64,000 nucleotides of DNA from an uncultured Pseudokineococcus sp. (GCF_947495735.1 NZ_CANMAA010000006.1:62001-126000), one strand, 5' to 3'; numbered from the stretch's first letter, positions 29,375 through 39,930 are shown. A program made the numbers and translations. The notes: generated by a model not told the origin, from the sequence alone.

Positions 29375-30100
29375 GTGACGGCTGGCGGGACGGCGACCCC
29401 GGGGGCGCCGCCGGACGCCTCCTCCTCGGCGCCCGCGCCCGGAGCGCGACCCTCGACGAGCGGTCGGCCCGGGGCCCGGGCAGCGGGTCCTGCCCGCGTC
29501 GTGGTGCTGGTCTCCGGCACGGGCACGAACCTGGGCGCACTGCTGGAGGCCTCCGCCGACGGCCGCTGGGGCGCCGCGGTCGTGGGCGTGGTCTCCGACC
29601 GCGCCGACGCCCCCGCCCTGCAGCGCGCCCGGGACGCCGGGCTGCCGGCCGAGGTCGTCGCCCTGCGCGACCACCCCGACCGCGCCGCCTGGGACGCCGC
29701 GCTGACCGAGGCGGTCGTGGCCCTGGCGCCCGACCTCGTCGTGCTCGCGGGCTTCATGCGGCTCGTCGGGCCGACGTTCCTCGGCCGCCTCGGCGGTCGC
29801 GTCGTCAACACCCATCCCGCGCTCTCGCCGTCCTTCCCCGGCACCCGCGCGCCGGCCGACGCCCTGGCCTACGGCGTGAAGGTCACCGGCGCCACCGTGC
29901 TGCTCGTCGACGAGGGCGTGGACACCGGGGCCGTGCTGGCCCAGGTCACCGTGCCCGTGCACGACGACGACGACGTCGAGGCGCTGCACGAGCGCATCAA
30001 GTCCGCCGAGCGGCCGCTGCTCGTGGACGTCGTCGGCCGGATGGCCCGCGGCGGCTGGTCCACCTCGCCCGACAACCCCCGGAAGGTGCTTCTCCCGTGA
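29375..30100 (+). CDS. purN: Phosphoribosylglycinamide formyltransferase
   Basis: Transfers formyl from 10-formyl-THF to GAR in purine synthesis. The 241 residues start with a disordered Ala/Pro/Gly extension of about 40 residues. The catalytic domain follows: [55 protein letters not shown] with the catalytic Asn and His, and [13 protein letters not shown] with the Asp. The GTG at 29375 fits the TATGGT box. The stop overlaps the purH start (GTGA). Confidence 0.95.
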   Translation: MTAGGTATPGAPPDASSSAPAPGARPSTSGRPGARAAGPARVVVLVSGTGTNLGALLEASADGRWGAAVVGVVSDRADAPALQRARDAGLPAEVVALRDHPDRAAWDAALTEAVVALAPDLVVLAGFMRLVGPTFLGRLGGRVVNTHPALSPSFPGTRAPADALAYGVKVTGATVLLVDEGVDTGAVLAQVTVPVHDDDDVEALHERIKSAERPLLVDVVGRMARGGWSTSPDNPRKVLLP

Positions 30101-31773
30101 CCTCTGCCACCCCGACCCCCCAGCCCGGCGACGGCGTGCGCCCGCTGCGTCGCGCCCTCGTCTCCGTGTGGGACAAGTCGGGCCTGGAGGAGCTCGCGCG
30201 CGGCCTGCACGGCGCCGGGGTCGAGATCGTCTCGACCGGGTCGACGGCCGCGCGCATCGCCGGTGCCGGCGTGCCCGTCACGGCGGTGGAGGAGCTCACC
30301 GGGTTCCCCGAGTGCCTGGACGGGCGCGTGAAGACGCTGCACCCGCGCGTGCACGCCGGGATCCTGGCCGACCGGCGGCGTCCCGAGCACGAGGCCCAGC
30401 TGGCCGACCTCGGCGTGGAGCCGTTCGACCTCGTCGTCGTGAACCTCTACCCCTTCGAGCAGACCGTCGCCAGCGGCGCGGGCGTGGACGAGTGCGTGGA
30501 GCAGATCGACATCGGCGGGCCGTCGATGGTCCGGGCGGCCGCCAAGAACCACCCGAGCGTGGCCGTCGTCACCTCGCCGGACGCCTACGAGCAGGTGCTC
30601 GCCGCGGCCGCGGGCGGGGGCTTCGACCTGGCCGCCAGGGCGCGCCTGGCCGCGCGCGCCTTCGCGGCCACCGCCGCCTACGACGCCGCCGTCGCGGCCT
30701 GGACGCAGACGGTCCTCGTGCCGGCGACGTCCGGCGCCGCGGGCGACGACGCGGCCCCGGCCGCGCCCTCCGACGCGGCGCCCGCCGCCACCGGCCCGGG
30801 GGCCCCCGGCGCAGCGGCCGAGCCGCCCGCCCGGCTCGAGCTCGCCTGGTCGCGGGCGGCGGTCCTGCGCTACGGCGAGAACCCGCACCAGAGCGCGGCG
30901 CTGTACCGGCCCGAGGGGGAGCCCGTGGCCGGGCTCGCCGGGGCCGAGCAGCTGCACGGCAAGGAGATGAGCTTCAACAACTGGACGGACGGCGACGCGG
31001 CCTGGCGCGCCGCCCACGACCACCACGACCCCTGCGTCGCGATCATCAAGCACGCCAACCCCTGCGGCATCGCCGTCGCCGACGACGTCGCCACCGCCCA
31101 CCGCGCCGCCCACGCGTGCGACCCCGTGTCGGCCTTCGGCGGCGTCATCGCCGTCAACCGCCCCGTGACCGCCGCGATGGCCGAGCAGGTGGCCGAGGTC
31201 TTCACCGAGGTCGTCGTGGCCCCGGCGTTCGACGACGACGCGCTCGAGGTGCTCACCCGCAAGAAGAACGTGCGGCTGCTGCGGGCTCCGGCGCCGAGCG
31301 CCGGTGAGCGGCTCGAGCTGAAGCCCGTGGACGGGGGGCTGCTCGTGCAGACGGCCGACCGCCTGCAGGCCGCCGGGGATGACCCGCGGACGTGGACGCT
31401 CGCGACCGGCGCGCCCGTCGCGGACGAGATCCTGGCCGACCTGGCGTTCGCCTGGCGCGCGGTCCGCGCGGTGCGCTCCAACGCGATCCTGCTGGCGGAC
31501 GGGCGCGCCACGACCGGCGTCGGCATGGGCCAGGTCAACCGCGTGGACTCCGCGCGCCTGGCGGTGGCGCGGGCGGGGGACCGCGCCGCGGGCTCCGTGG
31601 CCGCCTCGGACGCCTTCTTCCCCTTCGCCGACGGCCTGCAGGTGCTCCTCGACGCCGGCGTGCGCGCGGTCGTCCAGCCCGGCGGCTCGGTGCGCGACGA
31701 GGAGGTCGTCGCGGCGGCGACCGCGGCCGGGGCGGCGATGTACCTCACGGGCACGCGCCACTTCACCCACTGA
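30097..31773 (+). CDS. purH: Bifunctional AICAR formyltransferase/IMP cyclohydrolase
   Basis: Carries out the last two steps to IMP. The N-terminal IMP cyclohydrolase domain ([61 protein letters not shown]) is joined to the AICAR transformylase domain ([55 protein letters not shown], ending [10 protein letters not shown]). A 40-residue Ala/Pro/Gly linker at about 210-250 lengthens the protein to 558 residues from the usual 520-530. It is translationally coupled to purN. Confidence 0.97.
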   Translation: MTSATPTPQPGDGVRPLRRALVSVWDKSGLEELARGLHGAGVEIVSTGSTAARIAGAGVPVTAVEELTGFPECLDGRVKTLHPRVHAGILADRRRPEHEAQLADLGVEPFDLVVVNLYPFEQTVASGAGVDECVEQIDIGGPSMVRAAAKNHPSVAVVTSPDAYEQVLAAAAGGGFDLAARARLAARAFAATAAYDAAVAAWTQTVLVPATSGAAGDDAAPAAPSDAAPAATGPGAPGAAAEPPARLELAWSRAAVLRYGENPHQSAALYRPEGEPVAGLAGAEQLHGKEMSFNNWTDGDAAWRAAHDHHDPCVAIIKHANPCGIAVADDVATAHRAAHACDPVSAFGGVIAVNRPVTAAMAEQVAEVFTEVVVAPAFDDDALEVLTRKKNVRLLRAPAPSAGERLELKPVDGGLLVQTADRLQAAGDDPRTWTLATGAPVADEILADLAFAWRAVRAVRSNAILLADGRATTGVGMGQVNRVDSARLAVARAGDRAAGSVAASDAFFPFADGLQVLLDAGVRAVVQPGGSVRDEEVVAAATAAGAAMYLTGTRHFTH

Positions 31774-31776
31774 CGC

Positions 31777-32130
31777 GTGGCCGACGAGCAGCCCCGGCCG
31801 GGCCCGCGCGAGCGCGAGCGCGAGGAGGGGCCGGACGTGGAGGTGGACCTGCGCGCCCGTCGGCGGCACGGGACGGCGGTGCTCGTGCTGGTGGCGGCGG
31901 TCGTGGCCGCCGCGGTGCTGGCCGGCCCGCTCCTGGGCTTCCGCGCGACGGGGCTGGTCCTGGGGGCCGGGCTGGTGGCCGTCGCCGCCGTCCGGCTGCT
32001 CGGCTCCACCCGGCTCGCCGGGCCCCTGGCCGTGCGCTCGCGGTCCGTGGACGCCGCGGTCGCGCTGGTGCTCGCGGCGGCGCTCGTCGTGCTCTCGCTC
32101 ACCACGCCGGGAGCCGACGCCCTGCCCTGA
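31777..32130 (+). CDS. DUF3017 small membrane protein
   Basis: A 117-residue protein with a charged N-terminus (REREREEGPDVEVDL) and three hydrophobic helices (AVLVLVAAVVAAAVLAGPLL, ATGLVLGAGLVAVAAVRLLG, AAVALVLAAALVVLSL). DUF3017 proteins lie between purH and mdh in Streptomyces, as here. The function is unknown. It starts at a GTG three bases after the purH stop, so it belongs to the purN-purH operon. Confidence 0.8.
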   Translation: MADEQPRPGPREREREEGPDVEVDLRARRRHGTAVLVLVAAVVAAAVLAGPLLGFRATGLVLGAGLVAVAAVRLLGSTRLAGPLAVRSRSVDAAVALVLAAALVVLSLTTPGADALP

Positions 32131-32150
32131 GGGCGCTCCCCCGACGAGGA

Positions 32151-32193
32151 CGGCCCCCCGTCCGGCGCCGCGAGGACGCCGGGCGGGGGGCCG
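32151..32193. terminator. Bidirectional terminator between the DUF3017 and mdh genes
   Basis: CGGCCCCCCG (32151-32160) pairs with CGGGGGGCCG (32184-32193), with a further CCGGCG/CGCCGG stem inside. Confidence 0.75.
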
Positions 32194-32211
32194 CCGCAGC
32201 TCGAGCCCGGA

Positions 32212-33240
32212 TCAGCCGAGCAGGCCCATGCCCTGCACGGCGTCGCGCTCCTCGGCCAGCTCGGCCACGGAGGCGTCGATGCGGCTCCGGGAGAAGTCGT
32301 CGACCTCCAGGCCCTGGACGATCTCCCAGGAGCCGTCGCGCGTGGTCACCGGGAAGCTCGAGACCAGGCCCTCGGGGACGCCGTAGGAGCCGTCCGAGCG
32401 CACGGCCATGGAGGTCCAGCCGCCGTCGGCGGTGCCGGTCAGCCACGTGCGCACGTGGTCGATGGCCGCGTTGGCCGCCGAGGCCGCGGAGGACGAGCCC
32501 CGGGCCTCGATGATGGCGGCGCCGCGCTTCTGCACCGTCGGGATGAAGTCGGACTCGACCCAGGACTGCTCCACGACGTCCAGGGCGGGGCGCCCGCCCA
32601 CGGTCGCGTGGGTGAGGTCGGGGTACTGGGTCGCGGAGTGGTTGCCCCAGATGGCGAGCCGGGAGACGTCGGGCACGCCCGCGCCCGCCTTCTGCGCCAG
32701 CTGCGCGACGGCCCGGTTGTGGTCGAGGCGCGTCATGGCCGAGAAGCGTTCGGCGGGGACGCCCGCCGCGTTGTTCATGGCGATGAGGCAGTTCGTGTTG
32801 GCCGGGTTGCCGACGACGAGGACGCGCAGGTCGTCGGCCGCCGACTCGGCCAGCGCCCGGCCCTGGCCGGTGAAGATGGCGCCGTTGGCCTCGAGGAGGT
32901 CGCCGCGCTCCATGCCCTTGGTGCGGGGGCGGGAGCCGACGAGCATCGCGACGCTGGCGCCGTCGAAGGCGGTCGCCGCGTCGTCGGAGATGTCGACGCT
33001 CTGCAGCAGCGGGAAGGCGCAGTCGTCGAGCTCCATCGCGACGCCCTGGGCCGCGCCGAGGGCGGGGGTGATCTCGAGGATGCGCAGCCGCACGGGGACG
33101 TCGGGCCCCAGGAGCGCGCCGCTCGCGATGCGGAACAGCAGGCTGTAGCAGATCTGCCCGGCGCCGCCGGTGACGGCGACGGTGACGGGGGAGCGGCCGG
33201 AGCTCCCGGTCGCGGTGGTCTGCGAGGTGCTGGAGGTCAC
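32212..33240 (-). CDS. mdh: Malate dehydrogenase
   Basis: Oxidises malate to oxaloacetate with NAD. The 342 residues are of the cytosolic-type MDH family: [20 protein letters not shown] with the dinucleotide loop, [20 protein letters not shown] as the mobile loop with substrate arginines, [30 protein letters not shown] and [11 protein letters not shown] with the catalytic His. An extension of about 17 residues precedes the domain. GTG 33240 has AAGGAG seven bases upstream. It is divergent from icd. Confidence 0.97.
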   Translation of the reverse strand: MTSSTSQTTATGSSGRSPVTVAVTGGAGQICYSLLFRIASGALLGPDVPVRLRILEITPALGAAQGVAMELDDCAFPLLQSVDISDDAATAFDGASVAMLVGSRPRTKGMERGDLLEANGAIFTGQGRALAESAADDLRVLVVGNPANTNCLIAMNNAAGVPAERFSAMTRLDHNRAVAQLAQKAGAGVPDVSRLAIWGNHSATQYPDLTHATVGGRPALDVVEQSWVESDFIPTVQKRGAAIIEARGSSSAASAANAAIDHVRTWLTGTADGGWTSMAVRSDGSYGVPEGLVSSFPVTTRDGSWEIVQGLEVDDFSRSRIDASVAELAEERDAVQGMGLLG

Positions 33241-33316
33241 GCTGCACTCCTTCGTGCCCGGACCGCGCGGGCGCCGGGTCTCGTGGTGGGGACGGGGCTG
33301 CCTGCGCCCTCCCGCG

Positions 33317-33322
33317 ACGGTA
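33317..33322 (-). promoter_or_regulatory. Probable -10 box of mdh
   Basis: TACCGT on the minus strand lies 76 bases before the mdh start. Confidence 0.35.
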
Positions 33323-33403
33323 TCGGCCCCGCCGCGGGCGTGCGGCGCGACGCGGGGCCCCGCGCCGCGGCGCGCGCCCCGCCCCCTCGGCCGCGCGGCC
33401 CGG

Positions 33404-33409
33404 TAGTTT
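33404..33409 (+). promoter_or_regulatory. Probable -10 box of icd
   Basis: TAGTTT gives a leader of about 36 bases containing the GAGGAG at 33437-33442. Confidence 0.45.
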
Positions 33410-33451
33410 GACGTCGAGACAGTGACCGCTCGCGACGAGGAGAGCTACCGC

Positions 33452-34666
33452 ATGGCCAAGATCAAGGTCGAGGGGACCGTCGTCGAGCTCGACGGCGACG
33501 AGATGACGCGGATCATCTGGCAGTTCATCAAGGACCGCCTGATCCACCCGTACCTCGACGTGGACCTCGAGTACTACGACCTCGGCATGGAGCACCGCGA
33601 CGCCACCGACGACCAGGTGACGGTCGACGCGGCGCACGCCATCCAGAAGCACGGGGTGGGCGTCAAGTGCGCCACCATCACCCCCGACGAGGAGCGGGTC
33701 GAGGAGTTCGGCCTCAAGAAGATGTGGCGCTCGCCCAACGGGACGATCCGCAACATCCTCGGCGGCGTCATCTTCCGCGAGCCGATCGTCATCTCCAACA
33801 TCCCGCGCCTCGTGCCGGGCTGGACCAAGCCGATCATCGTGGGCCGTCACGCCTTCGGGGACCAGTACCGCGCCACCGACTTCCGCTTCCCGGGCGAGGG
33901 GACGCTGACGGTCTCCTTCACGCCGGCCGACGGCTCCGAGCCCATCGAGCACGAGGTCTTCCAGGCCCCCGGCGCGGGCGTCGCGGTGGCGATGTACAAC
34001 CTCGACGACTCGATCCGCGACTTCGCGCGCAGCTCGCTCAACTACGGGCTCGGCCGCGGCTACCCGGTGTACCTGTCGACGAAGAACACGATCATGAAGG
34101 CCTACGACGGGCGCTTCAAGGACATCTTCGCCGAGGTCTTCGAGGCCGAGTTCAAGGAGAAGTTCGCCGAGGCGGGCATCACCTACGAGCACCGCCTCAT
34201 CGACGACATGGTCGCCGCGTCCCTCAAGTGGGAGGGCGGCTACGTCTGGGCCTGCAAGAACTACGACGGCGACGTGCAGTCCGACACCGTCGCGCAGGGC
34301 TTCGGCTCGCTCGGCCTCATGACGTCGGTGCTGACCTCGCCCGACGGGCGCACCGTCGAGGCCGAGGCGGCGCACGGCACCGTCACGCGGCACTACCGCC
34401 AGCACCAGGCGGGCAAGCCGACCTCGACCAACCCGATCGCGTCGATCTACGCCTGGACGCGTGGCCTCGCCCACCGCGGGCGCCTGGACGGCACCCCCGA
34501 GGTCACCGAGTTCGCGGAGACCCTCGAGGACGTCGTCATCAAGACCGTCGAGAGCGGCAAGATGACCAAGGACCTCGCGATGCTCGTCGGCCCCGACCAG
34601 GGCTGGCTGACCACCGAGGAGTTCCTCGCGGCGCTGGACGAGAACCTCTCCGCGCGCCTGGGCTGA
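33452..34666 (+). CDS. icd: NADP-dependent isocitrate dehydrogenase
   Basis: Oxidative decarboxylation of isocitrate to 2-oxoglutarate. The 404 residues match the homodimeric NADP-IDH type also found in eukaryotes: [107 protein letters not shown], and [13 protein letters not shown]. The ATG at 33452 has GAGGAG nine bases upstream; a GTG ten codons earlier (33422) has none. It stands alone between a divergent mdh and a strong terminator. Confidence 0.97.
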   Translation: MAKIKVEGTVVELDGDEMTRIIWQFIKDRLIHPYLDVDLEYYDLGMEHRDATDDQVTVDAAHAIQKHGVGVKCATITPDEERVEEFGLKKMWRSPNGTIRNILGGVIFREPIVISNIPRLVPGWTKPIIVGRHAFGDQYRATDFRFPGEGTLTVSFTPADGSEPIEHEVFQAPGAGVAVAMYNLDDSIRDFARSSLNYGLGRGYPVYLSTKNTIMKAYDGRFKDIFAEVFEAEFKEKFAEAGITYEHRLIDDMVAASLKWEGGYVWACKNYDGDVQSDTVAQGFGSLGLMTSVLTSPDGRTVEAEAAHGTVTRHYRQHQAGKPTSTNPIASIYAWTRGLAHRGRLDGTPEVTEFAETLEDVVIKTVESGKMTKDLAMLVGPDQGWLTTEEFLAALDENLSARLG

Positions 34667-34678
34667 CCGCTCCTGCAC

Positions 34679-34726
34679 CACGACGAGGGCCCGTCACCGC
34701 GACCGCGGTGGCGGGCCCTCGTCGTG
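34679..34726 (+). terminator. Terminator after icd
   Basis: A perfect 15-bp stem (34679-34693 with 34712-34726; core GAGGGCCCG) has an 18-base loop that itself contains CCGCG/CGCGG. Confidence 0.75.
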
Positions 34727-34743
34727 CTCGGCGCCCCGGGGGC

Positions 34744-35733
34744 TCAGGTCGGCGGTGCGGGGTGCGAGCCCTTCCGCAGGTCCGGCTCGAGGTAGATGAC
34801 GCGGGCGATGGGCACGGCCTCCCGCACCCGCCGCTCCGCGGCGTCGATGGCGTGCGCCACCTCCTCCGCGGTGCTCGCGCCCGGGACGGCGATCTTCGCG
34901 CCGACGAGCAGCTCCTCGGGCCCGAGGTGCAGCGTGCGCAGGTGGATGATGCTGCGCACGCCCTCGCCGGGGAGCGCGGCCTCGATGGCTCGCACCTGCG
35001 CCGGCGTCGCGCCCTCGCCGACCAGGAGGGACTTCATCTCGACCGCCAGGACGACGGCGACGGCGGTCAGCAGGAGCCCGATGCCCCCGGTGCCGGCGGC
35101 GTCCCAGCGGCCGTCCCCGGTCAGGAGCGTGAGCCCGACGCCACCCAGGGCGAGTACCAGGCCGACCAGGGCCGCTGAGTCCTCGAGCAGCACGACGGGC
35201 AGCTCCGGCGCCCGCGCGGTGCGGATGAACCGGGGGAGGCTCTGGGCCCCCCGGACCTCGTCCGCCTCGCGCACGGCGGTCCGCAGGCTGAGGGACTCCA
35301 TCACCAGAGCCGCGACGAGGACGACGACGGGGACCCAGCGCCAGGAGGTGATCGGCTCCGGGTCGTGGAACTTCTCGTAGGCCTCGTACAGGGCGAACAG
35401 CCCGCCGACGCTGAAGAGGACGACGGCGACGACGAAGCCGTAGACGTAGCGCTCGCGGCCGAAGCCGAACGGGTGCTCCGGGGTGGCCGACCGCCGGGAC
35501 CGCTTCCCCCCGACGAGGAGCAGCACCTGGTTGCCCGAGTCGGCGAGGGAGTGGATGGACTCGGCGAGCATCGCCGAGGAGCCGGTCAGCAGGTAGGCGA
35601 GGAACTTGGTCGCCGCGATGCCGAGGTTGGCCGCCAGGGCGGCGAGGATCGCGGTGCGCGATCCCGAGTGGCCACCGCCGCCGTCGGAGGGCGCTGCCTG
35701 GCCCGCCGAACTGGTTGCCTGAGGTGTCGTCAT
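34744..35733 (-). CDS. Cation diffusion facilitator (CDF) exporter
   Basis: A 329-residue divalent-metal/proton antiporter of the CDF family. The metal site is in AMLAESIHSLADSGNQ (His and Asp of transmembrane segment 2). The loop SATPEHPFGFGRERYVYG is characteristic, and the second metal-site helix contains LEDSAALVGLVLA. The last 90 residues (VRAIEAALPGEGVRSIIHLRTLH, AKIAVPGASTAEEVAHAIDAAERR) are the cytoplasmic ferredoxin-like domain. The metal is undetermined. The neighbouring minus-strand gene 49 bases upstream encodes a His/Asp-rich peptide and may be in the same unit. Confidence 0.92.
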   Translation of the reverse strand: MTTPQATSSAGQAAPSDGGGGHSGSRTAILAALAANLGIAATKFLAYLLTGSSAMLAESIHSLADSGNQVLLLVGGKRSRRSATPEHPFGFGRERYVYGFVVAVVLFSVGGLFALYEAYEKFHDPEPITSWRWVPVVVLVAALVMESLSLRTAVREADEVRGAQSLPRFIRTARAPELPVVLLEDSAALVGLVLALGGVGLTLLTGDGRWDAAGTGGIGLLLTAVAVVLAVEMKSLLVGEGATPAQVRAIEAALPGEGVRSIIHLRTLHLGPEELLVGAKIAVPGASTAEEVAHAIDAAERRVREAVPIARVIYLEPDLRKGSHPAPPT

Positions 35734-35782
35734 GGTCCTGAGGGGAGCACACGACCGCCGGGCGCGCTCGCGCTGGCCCGCC

Positions 35783-36406
35783 TCAGCCGGAGAAGACCTC
35801 GTCGTCCAGCCGCGGGTCGAGCTCCTCGAGGCGCAGGGACAGCAGGAGCTCCCCGCGGGGCGGTGCCGCGCGCAGCAGCAGCCCGCTGGCCGCGTCCACG
35901 ACGACCACCAGCTCCCGCCCCGCCCGCAGGCCACCCAGGGTGCCGCGCACGCAGGGGCGGCCGTCGACGACGACGTCCTCGACGCCCCCCACGACCAGGC
36001 CGGCGACCGCCGCGCGGCGCTCGCGCGAGGGCAGGGCGCCCACGGCGGGCGGCAGGCCGGTGACGAGCGCCAGCGGGTCGAGGGCCGCGCCGACGCCGGT
36101 GCCGAGGGGCAGCGGGGTGCCGTGCTCGTCGAGCGGGACCCCGAGCGCTCGCGCGAGGACGCCGCCCTCGGCGTCCTCGAGGCGGACCCCGGCCGGCACC
36201 CCCATGAGAGGGCGCCGCAGGAGCGCGCGAGCCGCGCCGGGGGCCAGGAGATCGCCTCCCTCGAGGAGCGCGACGCGCGCGGAGGACCACCAGCCCGCGG
36301 TGCCGGCGAGCAGATCCCGCAGATTCCGCAGGTCCGGCTGGTCCTGGTCCCGGTCCGGGGCGTGGTCCGGGCGGTGCCGGTGCGCGTGGTCTCCGTCGGC
36401 GGGCAC
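35783..36406 (-). CDS. Unknown protein with a His/Asp-rich N-terminus
   Basis: A 207-residue protein not recognised. The first 28 residues are exceptionally rich in His, Asp and Arg (DGDHAHRHRPDHAPDRDQDQ). The remainder is beta-rich and hydrophobic with no membrane helix (GVPAGVRLEDAEGGVLARAL, LVVGGVEDVVVDGRPCVRG, RELVVVVDAASGLLLRA), vaguely like LolA/RseB-type lipid-binding sheets, which is only a guess. The GTG at 36406 is chosen since TACGGT ends seven bases before it. Lying just upstream of a CDF exporter on the same strand, it could handle a metal through the N-terminal segment. Confidence 0.5.
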   Translation of the reverse strand: MPADGDHAHRHRPDHAPDRDQDQPDLRNLRDLLAGTAGWWSSARVALLEGGDLLAPGAARALLRRPLMGVPAGVRLEDAEGGVLARALGVPLDEHGTPLPLGTGVGAALDPLALVTGLPPAVGALPSRERRAAVAGLVVGGVEDVVVDGRPCVRGTLGGLRAGRELVVVVDAASGLLLRAAPPRGELLLSLRLEELDPRLDDEVFSG

Positions 36407-36413
36407 GGCTCCC

Positions 36414-36419
36414 ACCGTA
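36414..36419 (-). promoter_or_regulatory. -10 box for the leaderless His-rich gene
   Basis: TACGGT on the minus strand (36419-36414) ends seven bases before the GTG at 36406. Confidence 0.45.
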
Positions 36420-36567
36420 CGGCGGTCGGCGGCCCCGGTGCGCCGCCGCCGACGACCGGCGGTGCGCGGCCGGGTGACGCCGGCGGGCTCCTCTCCAGCA
36501 GCCGCACCCGGGCGCCGACACCCCGGTGCGGGGCGGGAACGGGCCCGGGCCGCGGGAGGAGGTCGTC

Positions 36568-38142
36568 GTGGCTCAGCAGGGGTCGGTCGCACGTGGTGGC
36601 GTGGCGCGGAAGGTCGCCGCCGTCGCGGGCGCGGGGGTGCTCGGCACGGCCGTCATCGGCGGTGCGGCCCTGGCGGGCACCGCCTCCGTCGAGCGCGCCG
36701 AGCAGGCGCTGGCGACGAGCGCGGAGGCGGACCTCCTGGTGCGCGCGCTCGACACCCGCGCGAGCGAGCTCAAGGTGGCCGCCTACCGGTCCCTGACCTC
36801 GGACCCGGCCGGCGCCCGGGCGGACGTCGCCGAGGACTCCGCGACCGTCGAGGAGCTGCTGGGCGAGCTCGGGGCGCTGCCGCTCGACGACGCCGGCCAG
36901 GAGAGCGCCGCGGCCCTGGAGGACACCTACGGCACCTACCTCGCCGACATCAGCGCGTTCGTCGACCTCGCCGTCGCCGACCAGGCCGCCGCCCTCGCCC
37001 GCCAGGACGAGGTCCAGGTGGCGAACGACAGGACGGACGAGGTCGTCGGGGCCGCGGTCGACTCCTTCACCGAGGACCGCCAGGCCCGGACCGCCCAGGT
37101 CGAGGCGGCGCTGTCGGCCCTCCGCTACACCGTCCTCGTCGTCGCCTCCGTCGTCGTCGTGGCCCTGCTCGCGCTGGGCGTCGCCGTCAGCCGCAGCATC
37201 GTCCGGCCCCTGCGCCAGGCGGTCGCGACGCTGGAGCGCGTGGCCGCGGGCGACCTGACCGCGCGCCTCGGGAGCACGTCGGCCGACGAGGTCGGCCAGA
37301 TGGCGCGCGCGCTCGACACCACCGTCGAGACCCTGAGCGGGGCCATGTCGACCATCGCCGCGTCGTCCACGGCCCTCGCGGCCGCGGCCGAGGAGCTGTC
37401 CGCCACCTCGCAGCAGATCACCGGGGTCGCGCAGTCCTCGGCCGACCGGGCGGGCAGCGTCGCGACCTCCGCGGACGCCGTCGCGGGCAGCGTCTCCACG
37501 GCGGCGGCCGGCGGCGAGCAGATGGGCGCCTCCATCACCGAGATCGCGCACAACGCCACGGAGGCCTCCCGGGTGGCCTCGGACGCCGTCGAGGCGGCGG
37601 AGCGCACGTCCGCGTCCGTGAGCCGGCTCGCGGAGTCCAGCCGCGAGATCTCCGTGGTGGTCCGGGTCGTCTCCGGGATCGCCGAGCAGACCAACCTCCT
37701 GGCGCTCAACGCCACCATCGAGGCGGCGCGGGCCGGCGAGGCGGGCAAGGGCTTCGCGGTCGTGGCGGGCGAGGTCAAGGACCTGGCCCAGGAGACCGCC
37801 CGCGCCACGGAGGACATCGGCCGGCGCGTGGAGGCCGTCCGCGCCCAGGCGGAGGACGCGCTGCAGGAGATGACCCGCGTCGGGGAGGTCGTCGGCCGCA
37901 TCCACGACAGCCAGGCCAGCATCTCGGCGGCGGTCGAGGAGCAGACGGCGACGACGGCCGAGATGGGGCGCAGCCTCGCCGAGGCCGCGGCCGGCGCGGG
38001 GAGCATCGCCGGGGACCTGTCGGGGATCCTGCACGCCGCGCGCACCACCACCGACGCCGCCGACCAGTCCCAGCAGGCGGTCGTCGAGCTCGCGCGCATG
38101 TCCTCCGACCTGCAGGTGCTGGTGGGGCGCTTCCGCTACTGA
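36568..38142 (+). CDS. Methyl-accepting chemotaxis protein
   Basis: A 524-residue transmembrane receptor. One membrane helix lies at about 14-36 ([19 protein letters not shown]). A helical extracytoplasmic sensor of about 145 residues follows, then a second helix at about 187-210 ([20 protein letters not shown]), a HAMP domain ([21 protein letters not shown]), and a long coiled-coil cytoplasmic domain. The tip reads [18 protein letters not shown], then [15 protein letters not shown], where CheA and CheW bind. GTG 36568 has GGGAGGAGG five bases upstream. The sensor resembles four-helix-bundle ligand domains; the ligand is unknown. No che or flagellar genes are near. Confidence 0.93.
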   Translation: MAQQGSVARGGVARKVAAVAGAGVLGTAVIGGAALAGTASVERAEQALATSAEADLLVRALDTRASELKVAAYRSLTSDPAGARADVAEDSATVEELLGELGALPLDDAGQESAAALEDTYGTYLADISAFVDLAVADQAAALARQDEVQVANDRTDEVVGAAVDSFTEDRQARTAQVEAALSALRYTVLVVASVVVVALLALGVAVSRSIVRPLRQAVATLERVAAGDLTARLGSTSADEVGQMARALDTTVETLSGAMSTIAASSTALAAAAEELSATSQQITGVAQSSADRAGSVATSADAVAGSVSTAAAGGEQMGASITEIAHNATEASRVASDAVEAAERTSASVSRLAESSREISVVVRVVSGIAEQTNLLALNATIEAARAGEAGKGFAVVAGEVKDLAQETARATEDIGRRVEAVRAQAEDALQEMTRVGEVVGRIHDSQASISAAVEEQTATTAEMGRSLAEAAAGAGSIAGDLSGILHAARTTTDAADQSQQAVVELARMSSDLQVLVGRFRY

Positions 38143-38176
38143 CCGCCGGCGGGGCGGGCAGACCGTCATCCCTGCC

Positions 38177-38182
38177 TAGGGT
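38177..38182 (+). promoter_or_regulatory. -10 box for leaderless SDR gene
   Basis: TAGGGT ends seven bases before the ATG at 38190. Confidence 0.5.
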
Positions 38183-38189
38183 GGCGGGC

Positions 38190-38978
38190 ATGGACCTGGG
38201 ACTGGCCGGCACGCGGGCGCTCGTCACCGGTGCGAGCCGGGGGATCGGCCTCGCGGTCGCCGACGCGCTGGCCGCGGAGGGCGCCGACGTCGCGCTGCTG
38301 GCGCGCGGGGCCGACGGCCTCGCCGCCGCCGCCGCACGCGTCGGCCGCCACGGGGGCCGGGTGCGCACGGCGTCGGTCGACGTCACCGACTTCGGGGCCC
38401 TGGCCGCCGAGGTCGACGCCGCCGCAGCCGATCTCGGCGGGCTCACGCACGTCGTGGCCAACGCGGGCGGGACGGTCGGCGGGGGCAACCTCCTCTCCGG
38501 CTCGGCGCAGGAGTTCGTGGACACCTACGCGCTCAACGCCGGCCACGCCGTCGCGCTGCTGAAGGCGGCCGCCCCGCACCTGGCCGCCGCCGGGGGAGGG
38601 GCGGCCGTCGTCATCTCCTCCGTCACGGGGCACCGCCCGGCGCCGCGCACCGCCTACGCCGCCGCCAAGGCGGGGGAGATCCACCTCGCGGCGACCCTGG
38701 CCCGCGAGCTCGCGCCCCAGGGCACGCGCGTGAACTCGGTGAGCCCCGGCTCGATCCGCTTCCCCGGCGGGGGCTGGGAGTCCTTCGAGGGGGCGAACCC
38801 CGAGCGCTACGCCGACTTCGTCGACCGCGAGTTCCCCCTCGGCCGGCTCGGGCGCCCGGAGGAGGTCGGCGAGGTCGTCGCCTTCCTGCTGTCCGAGCGC
38901 GCGTCCTGGGTCTCGGGCACCGACGTCGTCGTCGACGGCGCGCAGGGCTACCCGAGCGGGCGGCGCTTCACCGACTGA
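38190..38978 (+). CDS. Short-chain dehydrogenase/reductase
   Basis: A 262-residue classical SDR: ALVTGASRGIGLAVADAL for the cofactor, VANAGGTVGGG, ISSVTGHRPAP with the catalytic Ser, YAAAKAGEIHLA with Tyr and Lys, and a C-terminus EVVAFLLSERASWVSGTD typical of FabG-like oxidoreductases. The FPGGGWESFEGANP segment after SPGSIR belongs to a subgroup of unknown substrate. It is isolated between the chemotaxis gene and purU. Confidence 0.88.
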   Translation: MDLGLAGTRALVTGASRGIGLAVADALAAEGADVALLARGADGLAAAAARVGRHGGRVRTASVDVTDFGALAAEVDAAAADLGGLTHVVANAGGTVGGGNLLSGSAQEFVDTYALNAGHAVALLKAAAPHLAAAGGGAAVVISSVTGHRPAPRTAYAAAKAGEIHLAATLARELAPQGTRVNSVSPGSIRFPGGGWESFEGANPERYADFVDREFPLGRLGRPEEVGEVVAFLLSERASWVSGTDVVVDGAQGYPSGRRFTD

Positions 38979-39020
38979 CCGCCGGCCACGGGCGGACCGG
39001 GACGTGGGAGCCGCTGCGGC

Positions 39021-39890
39021 TCAGCGGAAGACGACGGTGCGGTGCCCGTCGAGGAGCACGCGGTGCTCGGCGTGCCAGCGGACGGCGCGGGCCAGCACCT
39101 GCGCCTCGACGTCCTGGCCGATGCCGACCATGTGGGCCGCCGACGAGGCGTGGTCCACGCGCTGGACGTCCTGCTCGATGATCGGGCCCTCGTCCAGGTC
39201 GGCCGTCACGTAGTGCGCGGTCGCGCCGATGAGCTTGACGCCGCGGTCGTGGGCCTGGGCGTAGGGGCGGGCGCCCTTGAAGCTCGGCAGGAACGAGTGG
39301 TGGATGTTGATGGCCCGCCCGTGCAGGGCGCGGCACGTGTCGTCGCTGAGCACCTGCATGTAGCGCGCGAGGACGACCAGCTCGACGTCGCGCTCCTCGA
39401 CGAGGGCGAGCAGGCGGGCCTCGGCCTCCGCCTTGGCGCCGCGCTCGACGGGCAGGTGCGTGAAGGGGACGTCGTAGGACGCCGCCATCGGCTCCAGGTC
39501 CCGGTGGTTGCCCACGACGCCGACGACGTCGACCGGCAGGCGCCCCGAGCGCTGGCGGAACAGCAGGTCGTTCAGGCAGTGCGCCGCGCGCGAGACGAGC
39601 ACGAGGGTGCGCACGGGGCGCCCCAGGACGTCGAGCGTCCAGTCCATGCCGAACCGCGCGGCGACCGGCGCCAGGCGCGCGGCCAGCTCCTCGCGCCCGA
39701 GCGGCACCTCGACCTGCACGCGCAGGTGGAAGCGACCCGTGCCGGGGTCGCCGTACTGCTGGCTCTCGGTGATGTTGCCGCCGGACTCGGCCAGGACCCC
39801 GCTGACCGCGTGGACGATGCCGGGGCCGTCGGGGCAGGCCAGGACCAGGACGTACGCGGGCACGGTCTCGTCGGCCGGGGCGGTGGTCAC
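39021..39890 (-). CDS. purU: Formyltetrahydrofolate deformylase
   Basis: Hydrolyses 10-formyl-THF to THF and formate, balancing one-carbon units. The 289 residues start with an ACT domain ([40 protein letters not shown]) followed by a formyltransferase domain ([46 protein letters not shown] with the catalytic His, [11 protein letters not shown] with the Asp). The GTG at 39890 follows a TAGCGT box. It is divergent from the riboswitch-controlled glyA-folD, so one-carbon genes share this 200-base region. Confidence 0.96.
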   Translation of the reverse strand: MTTAPADETVPAYVLVLACPDGPGIVHAVSGVLAESGGNITESQQYGDPGTGRFHLRVQVEVPLGREELAARLAPVAARFGMDWTLDVLGRPVRTLVLVSRAAHCLNDLLFRQRSGRLPVDVVGVVGNHRDLEPMAASYDVPFTHLPVERGAKAEAEARLLALVEERDVELVVLARYMQVLSDDTCRALHGRAINIHHSFLPSFKGARPYAQAHDRGVKLIGATAHYVTADLDEGPIIEQDVQRVDHASSAAHMVGIGQDVEAQVLARAVRWHAEHRVLLDGHRTVVFR

Positions 39891-39898
39891 GGTCGGGC

Positions 39899-39904
39899 AC
39901 GCTA
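39899..39904 (-). promoter_or_regulatory. -10 box for leaderless purU
   Basis: TAGCGT on the minus strand (39904-39899) ends eight bases before the GTG at 39890. Confidence 0.5.
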
Positions 39905-39919
39905 CTGGCCGCCCCGGGC

Positions 39920-39925
39920 TACCCT
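39920..39925 (+). promoter_or_regulatory. -10 box of glyA-folD
   Basis: TACCCT predicts transcription from about 39932, just where the riboswitch aptamer begins. Confidence 0.5.
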
Positions 39926-39930
39926 GGCCC

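Noticed and set aside
33422-33451. GTG 33422 as the icd start.
   Set aside because: The ATG at 33452 has GAGGAG nine bases upstream and gives the family-typical MAKIKVEG start.
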